Shown in pieces: positions 28,301 to 40,483 of a DNA stretch of 64,000 nucleotides; the first letter of the stretch is position 1, and each line of letters begins with the position of its first letter. Below the pieces are notes generated by a model. That model worked only from the letters and a program-made list of their open reading frames with translations, was not told where the DNA came from and did no database searches. The position numbers were made by a program, and so were the translations under genes. Origin of the DNA: Acanthosepion esculentum (lineage: Eukaryota > Mollusca > Cephalopoda > Sepiida > Sepiidae); NCBI GenBank assembly GCA_964036315.1, contig OZ038496.1:13968622-14032621 (forward strand), read 5' to 3'.

Positions 28301-31300
28301 ACTGATCTTGCAATCCCCTCCACATTGAGGTTATCAGTCCATTTTTCATCCTTGACTGCCTCTTCTTCTTTTGCCTAATTTGATACTTTGTAGGATGGCA
28401 GTGGAAAGACTGTTAGCCCCTTGATGTTATTGGATAAACAGGTTAGTGCTCTGCTGTATTGTAAGCTATATTGCGTGCCAATGTTTGAGATTCTGTGGAC
28501 GATCTTGCAATCCCCTCCACATTCAGGTTGTCAGTCCATTTTTCATCCTTGACTGCCTCTTCTTCTTTTGCCTAATTTGATACTTTGTAGGATGGCAGTG
28601 GAAAGACTGTTAGCCCCTTGATGTTATTGAATAAACAGGTTAGTGCTCTGCTGTATTGTAAGCTATATTGCGTGCCAATGTTTGAGATTCTGTGAACGAT
28701 CTTGCAACCCCTCCACATTGAGGTTGTCAGTCCATTTTTCATCCTTGACTGCCTCTTCTTCTTTTGCCTAATTTGATACTTTGTAGGATGGCAGTGGAAA
28801 GACTGTTAGCCCCTTGATGTTATTGGATAAACAGGTTAGTGCTCTGCTGTATTGTAAGCTATATTGCGTGCCAATGTTTGAGATTCTGTGACTGATCTTG
28901 CAATCCCCTCCACATTGAGGTTATCAGTCCATTTTTCATCCTTGACTGCCTCTTCTTCTTTTGCCTAATTTGATACTTTGTAGGATGGCAGTGGAAAGAC
29001 TGTTAGCCCCTTGATGTTATTGGATAAACAGGTTAGTGCTCTGCTGTATTGTAAGCTATATTGCGTGCCAATGTTTGAGATTCTGTGAACGATCTTGCAA
29101 CCCCTCCACATTGAGGTTGTCAGTCCATTTTTCATCCTTGACTGCCTCTTCTTCTTTTGCCTAATTTGATACTTTGTAGGATGGCAGTGGAAAGACTGTT
29201 AGCCCCTTGATGTTATTGGATAAACAGGTTAGTGCTCTGCTGTATTGTAAGCTATATTGCGTGCCAATGTTTGAGATTCTGTGACTGATCTTGCAATCCC
29301 CTCCACATTGAGGTTATCAGTCCATTTTTCATCCTTGACTGCCTCTTCTTCTTTTGCCTAATTTGATACTTTGTAGGATGGCAGTGGAAAGACTGTTAGC
29401 CCCTTGATGTTATTGGATAAACAGGTTAGTGCTCTGCTGTATTGTAAGCTATATTGCGTGCCAATGTTTGAGATTCTGTGACTGATCTTGCAATCCCCTC
29501 CACATTGAGGTTATCAGTCCATTTTTCATCCTTGACTGCCTCTTCTTCTTTTGCCTAATTTGATACTTTGTAGGATGGCAGTGGAAAGACTGTTAGCCCC
29601 TTGATGTTATTGGATAAACAGGTTAGTGCTCTGCTGTATTGTAAGCTATATTGCGTGCCAATGTTTGAGATTCTGTGAACGATCTTGCAATCCCCTCCAC
29701 ATTGAGGTTATCAGTCCATTTTTCATCCTTGACTGCCTCTTCTTCTTTTGCCTAATTTGATACTTTGTAGGATGGCAGTGGAAAGACTGTTAGCCCCTTG
29801 ATGTTATTGAATAAACAGGTTAGTGCTCTGCTGTATTGTAAGCTATATTGCGTGCCAATGTTTGAGATTCTGTGAACGATCTTGCAATCCCCTCCACATT
29901 GAGGTTATCAGTCCATTTTTCATCCTTGACTGCCTCTTCTTCTTTTGCCTAATTTGATACTTTGTAGGATGGCAGTGGAAAGACTGTTAGCCCCTTGATG
30001 TTATTGGATAAACAGGTTAGTGCTCTGCTGTATTGTAAGCTATATTGCGTGCCAATGTTTGAGATTCTGTGAACGATCTTGCAATCCCCTCCACATTGAG
30101 GTTATCAGTCCATTTTTCATCCTTGACTGCCTCTTCTTCTTTTGCCTAATTTGATACTTTGTAGGATGGCAGTGGAAAGACTGTTAGCCCCTTGATGTTA
30201 TTGAATAAACAGGTTAGTGCTCTGCTGTATTGTAAGCTATATTGCGTGCCAATGTTTGAGATTCTGTGAACGATCTTGCAATCCCCTCCACATTGAGGTT
30301 ATCAGTCCATTTTTCATCCTTGACTGCCTCTTCTTCTTTTGCCTAATTTGATACTTTGTAGGATGGCAGTGGAAAGACTGTTAGCCCCTTGATGTTATTG
30401 AATAAACAGGTTAGTGCTCTGCTGTATTGTAAGCTATATTGCGTGCCAATGTTTGAGATTCTGTGAACGATCTTGCAATCCCCTCCACATTGAGGTTATC
30501 AGTCCATTTTTCATCCTTGACTGCCTCTTCTTCTTTTGCCTAATTTGATACTTTGTAGGATGGCAGTGGAAAGACTGTTAGCCCCTTGATGTTATTGAAT
30601 AAACAGGTTAGTGCTCTGCTGTATTGTAAGCTATATTGCGTGCCAATGTTTGAGATTCTGTGAACGATCTTGCAATCCCCTCCACATTGAGGTTATCAGT
30701 CCATTTTTCATCCTTGACTGCCTCTTCTTCTTTTGCCTAATTTGATACTTTGTAGGATGGCAGTGGAAAGACTGTTAGCCCCTTGATGTTATTGGATAAA
30801 CAGGTTAGTGCTCTGCTGTATTGTAAGCTATATTGCGTGCCAATGTTTGAGATTCTGTGAACGATCTTGCAATCCCCTCCACATTGAGGTTATCAGTCCA
30901 TTTTTCATCCTTGACTGCCTCTTCTTCTTTTGCCTAATTTGATACTTTGCAGGATGGCAGTGGAAAGACTGTTAGCCCCTTGATGTTATTGAATAAACAG
31001 GTTAGTGCTCTGCTGTATTGTAAGCTATATTGCGTGCCAATGTTTGAGATTCTGTGAACGATCTTGCAATCCCCTCCACATTGAGGTTGTCAGTCCATTT
31101 TTCATCCTTGACTGCCTCTTCTTCTTTTGCCTAATTTGATACTTTGTAGGATGGCAGTGGAAAGACTGTTAGCCCCTTGATGTTATTGGATAAACAGGTT
31201 AGTGCTCTGCTGTATTGTAAGCTATATTGCGTGCCAATGTTTGAGATTCTGTGAACGATCTTGCAATCCCCTCCACATTGAGGTTATCAGTCCATTTTTC

Positions 31301-33273
31301 ATCCTTGACTGCCTCTTCTTCTTTTGCCTAATTTGATACTTTGTAGGATGGCAGTGGAAAGACTGTTAGCCCCTTGATGTTATTGGATAAACAGGTTAGT
31401 GCTCTGCTGTATTGTAAGCTATATTGCGTGCCAATGTTTGAGATTCTGTGAACGATCTTGCAATCCCCTCCACATTGAGGTTGTCAGTCCATTTTTCATC
31501 CTTGACTGCCTCTTCTTCTTTTGCCTAATTTGATACTTTGTAGGATGGCAGTGGAAAGACTGTTAGCCCCTTGATGTTATTGGATAAACAGGTTAGTGCT
31601 CTGCTGTATTGTAAGCTATATTGCGTGCCAATGTTTGAGATTCTGTGACTGATCTTGCAATCCCCTCCACATTGAGGTTATCAGTCCATTTTTCATCCTT
31701 GACTGCCTCTTCTTCTTTTGCCTAATTTGATACTTTGTAGGATGGCAGTGGAAAGACTGTTAGCCCCTTGATGTTATTGGATAAACAGGTTAGTGCTCTG
31801 CTGTATTGTAAGCTATATTGCGTGCCAATGTTTGAGATTCTGTGAACGATCTTGCAATCCCCTCCACATTGAGGTTGTCAGTCCATTTTTCATCCTTGAC
31901 TGCCTCTTCTTCTTTTGCCTAATTTGATACTTTGTAGGATGGCAGTGGAAAGACTGTTAGCCCCTTGATGTTATTGGATAAACAGGTTAGTGCTCTGCTG
32001 TATTGTAAGCTATATTGCGTGCCAATGTTTGAGATTCTGTGACTGATCTTGCAATCCCCTCCACATTGAGGTTATCAGTCCATTTTTCATCCTTGACTGC
32101 CTCTTCTTCTTTTGCCTAATTTGATACTTTGTAGGATGGCAGTGGAAAGACTGTTAGCCCCTTGATGTTATTGGATAAACAGGTTAGTGCTCTGCTGTAT
32201 TGTAAGCTATATTGCGTGCCAATGTTTGAGATTCTGTGACTGATCTTGCAATCCCCTCCACATTGAGGTTATCAGTCCATTTTTCATCCTTGACTGCCTC
32301 TTCTTCTTTTGCCTAATTTGATACTTTGTAGGATGGCAGTGGAAAGACTGTTAGCCCCTTGATGTTATTGGATAAACAGGTTAGTGCTCTGCTGTATTGT
32401 AAGCTATATTGCGTGCCAATGTTTGAGATTCTGTGACTGATCTTGCAATCCCCTCCACATTGAGGTTATCAGTCCATTTTTCATCCTTGACTGCCTCTTC
32501 TTCTTTTGCCTAATTTGATACTTTGTAGGATGGCAGTGGAAAGACTGTTAGCCCCTTGATGTTATTGGATAAACAGGTTAGTGCTCTGCTGTATTGTAAG
32601 CTATATTGCGTGCCAATGTTTGAGATTCTGTGAACGATCTTGCAATCCCCTCCACATTGAGGTTGTCAGTCCATTTTTCATCCTTGACTGCCTCTTCTTC
32701 TTTTGCCTAATTTGATACTTTGTAGGATGGCAGTGGAAAGACTGTTAGCCCCTTGATGTTATTGGATAAACAGGTTAGTGCTCTGCTGTATTGTAAGCTA
32801 TATTGCGTGCCAATGTTTGAGATTCTGTGACTGATCTTGCAATCCCCTCCACATTGAGGTTATCAGTCCATTTTTCATCCTTGACTGCCTCTTCTTCTTT
32901 TGCCTAATTTGATACTTTGTAGGATGGCAGTGGAAAGACTGTTAGCCCCTTGATGTTATTGGATAAACAGGTTAGTGCTCTGCTGTATTGTAAGCTATAT
33001 TGCGTGCCAATGTTTGAGATTCTGTGAACGATCTTGCAATCCCCTCCACATTGAGGTTGTCAGTCCATTTTTCATCCTTGACTGCCTCTTCTTCTTTTGC
33101 CTAATTTGATACTTTGCAGGATGGCAGTGGAAAGACTGTTAGCCCCTTGATGTTATTGGATAAACAGGTTAGTGCTCTGCTGTATTGTAAGCTATATTGC
33201 GTGCCAATGTTTGAGATTCTGTGAACGATCTTGCAATCCCCTCCACATTCAGGTTGTCAGTCCATTTTTCATC
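13302..33273. repeat. Giant 197-bp tandem satellite array, about 101 copies, in a CASD1 intron
   Basis: A monomer of 197 bp (anchor gcgtgccaatgtttgag) recurs at 13,501, 13,698, 13,895, 14,092 and so on to 33,199. That is 19,698 bp for 100 periods, exactly 100 x 197 minus two single-base deletions seen at about 28,706 and 29,098. Copies differ at only about seven diagnostic positions (gaacg/gactg/ggacg, gttgtc/gttatc, gtagg/gcagg, ggata/gaata, ctgctg/ctactg, attgagg/attcagg). Because 197 is not a multiple of 3, no frame stays open across monomers, so the array is not coding. The array lies wholly inside the 22.1-kb intron between exons j and k. It is not a CRISPR array: there are no spacers. 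Confidence 0.99.
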
Positions 33274-33966
33274 AGATCCCCAGAGGTTAGAACAGCTAGT
33301 ATATGTAGCAAGGTGGAATGTTCTATTCTGCCACTTAGGCAATCCCATTTCCTGAATCCTGGTTGGCTGCTGGTTCTAGTGTGTATATTTTGATAGATCA
33401 TTTATCATTATGTTTGTTTGAGTACAGAGCTGTATTGAATTAGAGCTTGCTCACCCCTGTCTGCCAACTAGTTGTTAGTTTGGAACCTTCCTGTGAACGT
33501 GAGTATCGCATTGATTCTATACTCATGAATATTCTTCTTACAAGTTTCAATGTTTTATTAAAATAATAATACAATATTCTTATCTGACACTGAAGAGCAA
33601 TAACATCACAAAACATTTAATCAGTCGTGGATAAGTATTGTGAACTTTTTATTTATTGATAATAATAATAGTAGTAGTAGTAGTAATAATAATGAACAAC
33701 ATTATCTGCAAGACGATCTTGTGGACGACACCATCTGGGAGACAATCTAACAGAGAATGTCATGTAATTAAATGACAGATATACATATAGATAGATGTAT
33801 ACAACTATTAAACCTTGAAATTTAATTTTACACCATATACAAACACTTCCATGCATATTGCAACCAGTGCTTTTGAAAGATTTTTTTTTTTAAAGTGCAC
33901 CTATAGTATATGAGGTCAATTAATAAAAAAGAAATCTTGTTTGTACTAGATGAGAAATGCACTTAC
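33274..33966. other. Right flank of the satellite array
   Basis: Sequence departs abruptly from the monomer after ccatttttcatc. It contains a trinucleotide tract of TAA/TAG steps at about 33,659-33,693. A 73-codon plus-strand frame (33,172-33,393) spans the array edge and is not a gene. Confidence 0.7.
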
Positions 33967-34056
33967 CTGACTGGCACCAGTAAAATGATAAATCAAAATT
34001 ATTAGTTGCATCCAGCCTTTCCATTCGTCAGTTTGGTCTCTGTGTAACACACTCGT
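33967..34056 (-). CDS. CASD1: CASD1 exon j (Cas1p domain, conserved DEWKGWMQ)
   Basis: This 90-bp exon is phase 0/0. It has a TTACAG acceptor and a GTAAGT donor. The 30 residues are [20 protein letters not shown] followed by [10 protein letters not shown]. This is the most conserved stretch in the window: vertebrate CASD1 and Cas1p homologues share the [12 protein letters not shown] core, which precedes a membrane helix and the YH...GAS motif. The exon sits 693 bp right of the giant satellite array. Confidence 0.98.
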
Positions 34057-34559
34057 CTGTAATAAGAGAAAATAATCACATTTGAAGGATGATCATGTCT
34101 GCTTAACCCATTTGGTATTCTTAAGATTTTTTTTTTTTTATGTGTATAAAATAGGATCCCGACAAAGTTTTGAAGAAATATGATAAATGTAAAACCGTTT
34201 CATTGAAACTAGATTTGATTACATTTCACCTTTCTAGGCTTCATCAGATCCAAAAATGAAAGAAAGAAATAAGGGGAGGGGGTGTTTAAATAATAAATCA
34301 TTAGTACTTTTCCCACTAAGCTGGTGTTTCTTATGATGAAAGAAAAGAATTAAAATGAACGGCTTTTAAAAAAAGCCGTTAATATTTCTTCTGTATCTTT
34401 TTTTTTTATAATTCTTTGTTCATATTGAAAGTTATTTATATATTCTCTCAGTTTTTAAATCTTCATCTTATTTTCAGAAAGGCCTGAAAGCAAAAAGAAA
34501 AAAAAGAGTACTGATACTATTATGACTACAACTGTTGGCCTGTACTGAAGATTAAGTGA

Positions 34560-35300
34560 CAACAAGTCTCTCCAAGACTCCAGCACTTTCTTCAGCATTC
34601 AGATTTCAGTAATGCTATCACCTGTTTATTTCTTACTCTTCCCTTAATTTCCAGTTCCTTCAGCTTCTTTGGGACTGTTCCTAGTGCTTCATGGCAGGCA
34701 TGACTGTTACCTTCCTGTGTCCCAATCTCCCCAACTCTCTAACAAAGTGTGATTTATCTATAGGATATAGATATATCCTATAGATAAGTACATCCCACAT
34801 AGTGATGTATTTATCTATATTTCAGTCTCTTTCATAACAGCAGAATATAGTATGTTGTATATTTTCTTGTTTACTACTGTTAGGTCTGGCCTCTTAGCCT
34901 GGATTGGGTAGTTCATTTGACTCTAAAAGTCTTAGACAATTATGCAGGTTTTATTCTTGAAGACATGATTCTGATCTGTGCATACGCCATTTGTTCTCTA
35001 TGGTCAATTGCACAATTTTCTACCCAATTATGCCTCTTCTTAAATTCTGGCTACATTCCCTAATTATGTGCTTCACCATCTCCTCTTCATTTCCACACCT
35101 TTGCTGTTTTCATGTGACGTTTTATCTAATCTTAGCATTTATATAATTAGTTCTTATGGCATTGTTTTGAGTCACAATGAAAAGTGTCTCAGCTTCTCTC
35201 TTAAAGTGTCTTCAATGTAACTCTATTCATGTTATGTCTGCTATTCCATTGATTTGTCTTCTAAAGTGTCTCGATAATTGACCCGCCCCCATTTTTGAGT
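34560..35300 (-). pseudogene. Non-LTR retrotransposon ORF remnant (C-terminal part)
   Basis: Minus-strand translation in shifting frames gives AQNNAIRTNYINAKI-like sequence near 35,170, then QQRCGNEEEMVKHIIRECSQ (35,040-35,105). The latter is a C..C...H...C knuckle typical of the region after the reverse transcriptase in some LINE families. Further left are QAKRPDLTVVNKK-like and short conserved pieces. Stops and frame changes show it is dead. I do not assign the clade. A perfect short palindrome (34,754-34,787) lies inside it. Confidence 0.75.
34754..34787. other. Perfect 16-bp inverted repeat with 2-bp spacer
   Basis: Arms ttatctataggatata (34,754-34,769) and tatatcctatagataa (34,772-34,787) are exactly complementary, separated by ga. 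It could extrude as a cruciform. Confidence 0.95.
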
Positions 35301-36020
35301 TCTTGTGGTTTCTAAGTTTCTGTTCTTTCTTCAGTTGATGGCAGTGCAGTTTTTAGCTTTTATGAGTAGCCTTTCAAGAAAAATATTAAAGACTAAACTC
35401 TGCAGCAAAAACTTAAAAGGAATAAATACATGGTGTGTAATAAGAGTTCACAAAGAACAAATCTTCATGTACACGCATGCAACCTCCTCGCAAAAATCAT
35501 TTATTTAATAATGACATACATTATTTGTGGCACACGGCCAAATGAGGAGTGGTGGGGAGAGGCTGCTCATCTGTAACTATCTTACTCCTAGCTAGTTCAA
35601 TTCGTGACCCATTCATTCTAACAATTTACGCAAGCAAGATCTCATCCTTAGCTATTCAATTCGAACATGCACCAAAATACTGCATTTTCACAGGGGACCT
35701 AATAATAATAATACACCAATGATATATGTATGTATGTAAAATTTCTTTTTTTACAAAAATATATACAAATTCGTGATGTGTGATGGAATATATACAATTA
35801 TACGAAAAAAAGGGGAGGGGCCTACAATCAAATAAAATGTCAAGTAAACAGTTTAAATGAAATTAAAATTGTGTTAGTAAGGTACTGTCCGTCAAACAAA
35901 AATGAAAATGGCTGCTGTACTCTGTCATCAGACAGAATCAAGTGGCTCACTTGCTAGTGGTGGAGGGGAAGGGGCAAAAAGAAAATATGGTAATGGGGAA
36001 AGTGTAAAAGGCTAGTCCAA
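35301..36020. other. Unassigned sequence between two LINE remnants
   Basis: GC content is higher than in the surrounding introns. It may include the 3' untranslated part of the Tx1-like LINE to its right, since that ORF reads leftward and ends near 36,190. No coding signal was recognised. Confidence 0.4.
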
Positions 36021-37440
36021 TCAAGATACAAAAACGAGAATAGAAATTGGGGACGTAGGGAATCTTGAAAAGGAACATAGCAAAAGAGAGGTCCCGGAAC
36101 AACAGTCATTCACATTAACTAGGAGAACAAGAAGACTAGCTAAACCAGGCGTGAGGTCTGCCAGGAATCTGTTCCATTGTGACCTGAAGGGACTAAAAAA
36201 GGAAATCAACTTTGACCCAATTCACGCAAACCATGCTCACAACACATATCCACCTTTTGCTGAAATCTGACAAAACCAATGACTTCCTATCAGTGGTGAT
36301 CTTCACCTTGAGCTGATGCTTAAAGAATCCAATCAGATCCTGATGAGAATAGTGTTCATTCCATACAATTCCTTCCATTAACACGACCCATGCCACTATA
36401 CTTGCAATGGCAATCAGCGTGAGAAATAACAATCATTTCACCCCAGACCACGGGGTGACAAATTATAACACACATACGCAAGATCAATGGACACAAGATA
36501 TTCGGTATCTATACGCGCCATCAACATATTGTCATGGACCCAAAATGGGTGCACCAGCAGACAATGGAAGGTGTGCTTGGTCATTTTCTCCAAACTACAA
36601 TCACACTGATAGCAAACCTACATCATTGAGAAGCAGTACATTCTGGGCTAATCGCCAGGTAAGCAAAAAAATCAGTTACTGAGATAATCTGCCACTGTGT
36701 CCAGGACCAAAAAGAGTGCAACTCATCCACTGACAAGCCAAGCTAGCCACAGAGTGAACCCGACACAACCCCCTTCACTAATGCCTGATACAATGTTTTC
36801 CTAGGCTGTGAAAGGTCACTGGAATGAGGAGTAACATGCAAGGCCTGCTGACACTCTTTGAGGAAAGCCTTCTGGAGCTGAGATAGGTCCCAGCACTCAT
36901 CCCTGTGCTGGAAAGAAGTGACACTAAGGCTAGGGAAAGCAACCCTAACACTCCTTGCTCACAAAGGATTCTTTGTCAATGTGGGGCATAGGAAAGCAGC
37001 CTCAAAGTGTGTTGTGACTCAGAAAGAGCAGCATTCCCAGCCCCCTTGTGACACTGGATACAGATCTCTATGCAGATAATCGGCTTACCTCCAATCCACA
37101 ACAGGGAGAGGAGCGGGCAGTTGAACGCCCCCCAGATGACAATCAGAGAGTGGAAGTACTGAAAATCAGTAAAGAATACAGTGAAAGATGTACATGATGC
37201 ACACATTGGCCCTACCCTTTAAAGAGAACCATCTTCAAAGTCAAACCTGGACCAACGTGCCTACCTTTGCCTTGACCACCAACCAATTCTTCTCCATCTG
37301 AAGGTTGGGCCTGAAGCACAGTCCTAGAATATAGACACGACTGTCAGTGATATATCTTATCTGCTGCAGTCTCGTCTCAGTGCCAGATATGACAGCTACT
37401 GTCACTAGAAGCATCACTATCAATGCAGCACAGATTTTTT
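36021..37440 (-). pseudogene. Tx1/L1-like LINE ORF2 remnant
   Basis: Minus-strand segments in several frames follow the order of the C-terminal half of Tx1-type ORF2. They are NWLVVKAKVGTLV (about 37,250), LLSLLWIGGKPIICIEICIQ (about 37,070-37,130), KECQQALHVTPHSSDLSQPR (about 36,800-36,860), LGLSVDELHSFWSW (about 36,710), and a HTFHC...VHPFW knuckle (about 36,560). Last comes YSHQDLIGFFKHQLKVKITT with DRKSLVLSDFSKRW (36,240-36,360). Many frameshifts and stops make it inactive. It is inserted in antisense-to-plus orientation, that is co-oriented with CASD1. Confidence 0.85.
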
Positions 37441-37960
37441 TTGTTTTTTACTAATGTTCACCATATACAATGCTCAAGAACCACTCAAGGTAGAGGGTTA
37501 CTGAAAGAGGTTGTTTTTGTTTCATGAGTGATATTGTCCAGTTCACACTACACCCTGGTCCTTTGAACTGGAGTAGAGGTTTATCCCTTGTTTCTTGTTT
37601 AGGAGTGGATGCCCTTGCTCCTTCTGAAATCTTCTCATTCTCTTTCACTCTCAGTAGTCCCTTGTTTCTTAGTGGCATTATTGCCATGCTTGGGGTAAAT
37701 TGCTCAAAATTTAAAAAAAAAAAAGAGACTAAGAAATGCAGTTTATGAAGATATGTAGGAAGATAACTGTTAACCCTAGATTTGAAAAGGTTAAGATTGT
37801 AGTGGTCAAGAAAGAACTCTCTTAGGAGTCAGTTCCACAAAGTAGCAGTTCATGGGAAAAAGCTGTTCAAGTGGAACTTCCTTATTAATGGAATACAAAG
37901 GGAATGTGGATGGTTTGCCTCAGTGTACATGTCATGGTGGGTCTTAGCTGTGAAGGTGAG
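37440..37960. repeat. Dispersed repeat (second copy of the 5.8-kb repeat)
   Basis: Shares the cactcaaggtagag block and the ggagtagaggtttatc block with 5,790-6,210. The 74- and 78-codon frames on both strands here are shadows. Confidence 0.5.
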
Positions 37961-38290
37961 AATTGTAGAAAATAAGGAATGTAGCTTGTCAGATGCCAAA
38001 TGGTTTGATGGGTAGATAACCACAGCTAACTACCTAATTCATGACTTGCCAATTATAGTCTCCTAACAATCTCAAAATATTTCAACATATAATACAAATT
38101 TTAAGCAGACATAAATTATTCTATGTTAAAGTGTTCTTTATTTTTAGCCCAATTCTAATGTTTTTAAAATATTGGTTGAGAAATCTTTCCTTTTTAACGT
38201 TTTTACATACCCAACAAGACTGGTACAGGATTGGTATGTTTAATCCCAATATTCAACCAATCAATGTGAATAACAGTTTGTTTTGTTTTT

Positions 38291-39060
38291 TTAACAGCTA
38301 GCTTGTAAAATCCTAGTTAACCTGGAAGAGAGTTTTTTGGGGTTTTTTTTTTTATATATAAGTTTCAAATGGGACTGCCAAACAGGCAAAAATATGAGGT
38401 CCGTTTTCAAATGGTTAGATGTAACCCTAATTTTGTGGTTGAGGTTGAACATTTTTTTAAGGAGGAATGAAACGTAGAACTTTAGTCTGATTGAAGAATT
38501 GAAAAAAAACAAAAAAAACCAATGTCAATATTTTGGGAAATTAAATTTTAATGCAAAGATATAAACAAACAAGTCTAAAACAATATCTATCACACACGCA
38601 CACACACACATATTTTATATCCTGCTGTGTAGTTATTTTTGATAGTTTAATCTAATGAAACAATAACTTATATATACAAGGAGTGATGGATAAATTGTCG
38701 TCTAAATTATGCAAAAATGAAAATAAAACTGACATCACATTTTAAAAGATAAATTTACCAAATTTACACAAAAATATCTTGAAATACTAAAGACTAAATT
38801 TATTCAATAAAATTGTTATTGACTTCAACCACAGCTTCCAGACGACTTCGGAATAACCAATCTGAATACAGTTTCTTTTTTTTTTTTTACAGCTAGCCTA
38901 TAAAATCCAAGTTAGCCTGGAAGAGTGGTCCTTTGTATTATAAGTTTCAAATCAGACTGCCAAATAGGCAAAAATACAAGATCCATTTTCAAATGGTTAG
39001 ATTTAACCCTAAGTTTATAGTTGAGTTTGAACATTTTTTTAAGGAGGAATTGTTTTTGTT
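38291..39060. repeat. Locally duplicated segment
   Basis: The block from acagctag through aagtttcaaatggg and ttttcaaatggttagatgta to a ttttttaaggagga end at 38,296-38,465 recurs at 38,890-39,055 with about 85% similarity by eye. The neighbouring block at 38,480-38,860 (tgattgaagaattg, ttaatgcaaagatataaa, then a mariner end) recurs at 40,385-40,775. The three overlapping copies indicate local duplication of a composite repeat. Confidence 0.75.
38675..38860 (-). mobile_element. Mariner-like element end, truncated
   Basis: Begins tacaaggagtgatggataaa, the same terminal sequence as the element at 40,600, and runs into the transposase 3' end (cttcaaccacagcttccaga). The rest of the element is missing. 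Confidence 0.75.
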
Positions 39061-39198
39061 CCATTTAAATTCAAAGTGACAGCACCAATAGTATTTATCT
39101 AAGAGAAATAGGTCTTATTATTATTATTATTATTATTATAATTACTATAGTTGTCATTGTAATAAAATAATAATGCTAATGAGGATGATGGTACCTAC

Positions 39199-39307
39199 CT
39201 GTTCTGTTGGTTCAGTAAAAAAGAATCCCAGAATCATAACATAGGCAAAGGGGAGGAAAAAGTTCACATGGGTGTAATATTTATTTTCTCTCATGAAGAA
39301 ATTTGTC
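39199..39307 (-). CDS. CASD1: CASD1 exon i (Cas1p membrane domain)
   Basis: This 109-bp exon supplies the last base of the split Arg codon, then 36 codons in phase 0 up to a GTAGGT donor. The acceptor is TTTAG. The peptide begins TNFFMRENKYYTHVNFFLPF and continues AYVMILGFFFTEPTEQ. It aligns with the vertebrate CDRANLFMKENKFYTH region and following membrane helix. This is the entry into the multi-pass acyltransferase domain shared with fungal Cas1p. Confidence 0.96.
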
Positions 39308-39406
39308 CTAAACAAAAAAAAATAAAAATAAATGAATATAAACAAATAAAATAAAAAATAATAAAGCATCTTGAATTGTTTTTAATCTTGTTCTTACACT
39401 CAATAT

Positions 39407-39500
39407 ACCTTATATTTCCATGTATAAGATGACCTTTAAATCCCTAAAATCAACCTTAAAAATTGGGGGTTGTCTTATACTCCAGTTCTAAAAATGAAAT
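39407..39500 (+). mobile_element. TA-MITE end, partner not certain
   Basis: Begins taccttatatttccatgtat followed by aagatgacc, and a second gttgtcttatactcc block lies at about 39,468. This matches the TACYGTATTTTYCGTGTATAAGA-type ends of the MITEs at 2,845 and 62,816. A convincing right end was not found nearby. Confidence 0.5.
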
Positions 39501-40049
39501 CTTAAATTCTGAGTGATGTCTGTCAGTAGGCTAACCTCGGTGTTGGTGGAATAACCAATAATGTACATTAAAAGATTCACATTATCAAATAGACTGATAA
39601 TAAAAGTAATAAAACCATTTCTACCTTATATATGACTGGCATTAACTTCATAATAAATTGCCTATTCAAAGAATAATTCCATATTAGTGAAATCAACCTG
39701 TAGCCATGCAAGCTCAGCTGAGAAAATGTAAAAATCGAGTTATGATTCACTCACAGCAATCTTTGTCTTTCACTAAACTTTCAATAATCATCATGGTAGT
39801 GTTAATTATGGCAGTAATAACATTTAGGATAAAATAATATTCATTTCTCATGAAAAATACATTATCATTTTCGTGTTAAATAATAACACAATTTAGGATT
39901 ACATACAAACTTTATTTGTGATTGTCGAAGTATAAGTAAATGGCCACTAGTACACCAGGTTGAATCAATATTCACAAGAGATCAGGTGATAAAATGTAAA
40001 CAAAACAACGCTTTCCCTTTTAGGGGACGTGTGTAGGAAAAACACAATA

Positions 40050-40087
40050 TACAGGGTGCGATGGATAAATTGTCGTCTAAATTACAC

Positions 40088-40120
<33 letters not shown>

Positions 40121-40190
40121 TTAAAAATAACATTGATATCATTTCAACATAATGAGAGCCTAATGTATTGAAGTGTCTATGACAAGTTAA
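40050..40190. mobile_element. Mariner-like element end, fragment
   Basis: Starts tacagggtgcgatggataaa then ttgtcgtctaaatta, the cleanest copy of the terminal inverted repeat in the window. It then degenerates into an A-rich run. Confidence 0.7.
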
Positions 40191-40480
40191 ATCTGAAACT
40201 AAAGACTGTATAGCAGGATATTCGTACACTTACAACCAGAAAGCTAAAGATAGAATCCGAGTCAATCTTTGCAAAATGTTTTAATAAAAATTCACATAAA
40301 AAATCCTTGTTCTTTAGTCACTGATTTATTTTTTAAATCAATTTTACTTTATCAAATTTATTAACATGAAAAGTAGAACAAGCTTTAGACTGATTGAAGA
40401 ACTGAAAAAAAAATAAAAATAAAATGTCAATATTTTTGTGAATTAAATTTTAATGCAAAGATATAAATAAACCAGCCCAG

Positions 40481-40483
<3 letters not shown>

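Noticed and set aside
13302..33273. CRISPR-like or coding tandem repeat
   Set aside because: Repeats are contiguous without spacers, and 197 bp is not a multiple of 3 so frames do not persist.
33172..33393. 73-codon frame at the right array edge
   Set aside because: It is satellite sequence read through into the flank; no homology or splice support.
36407..36682. 91-codon plus-strand frame
   Set aside because: It is the antisense shadow of the Tx1-like LINE remnant.
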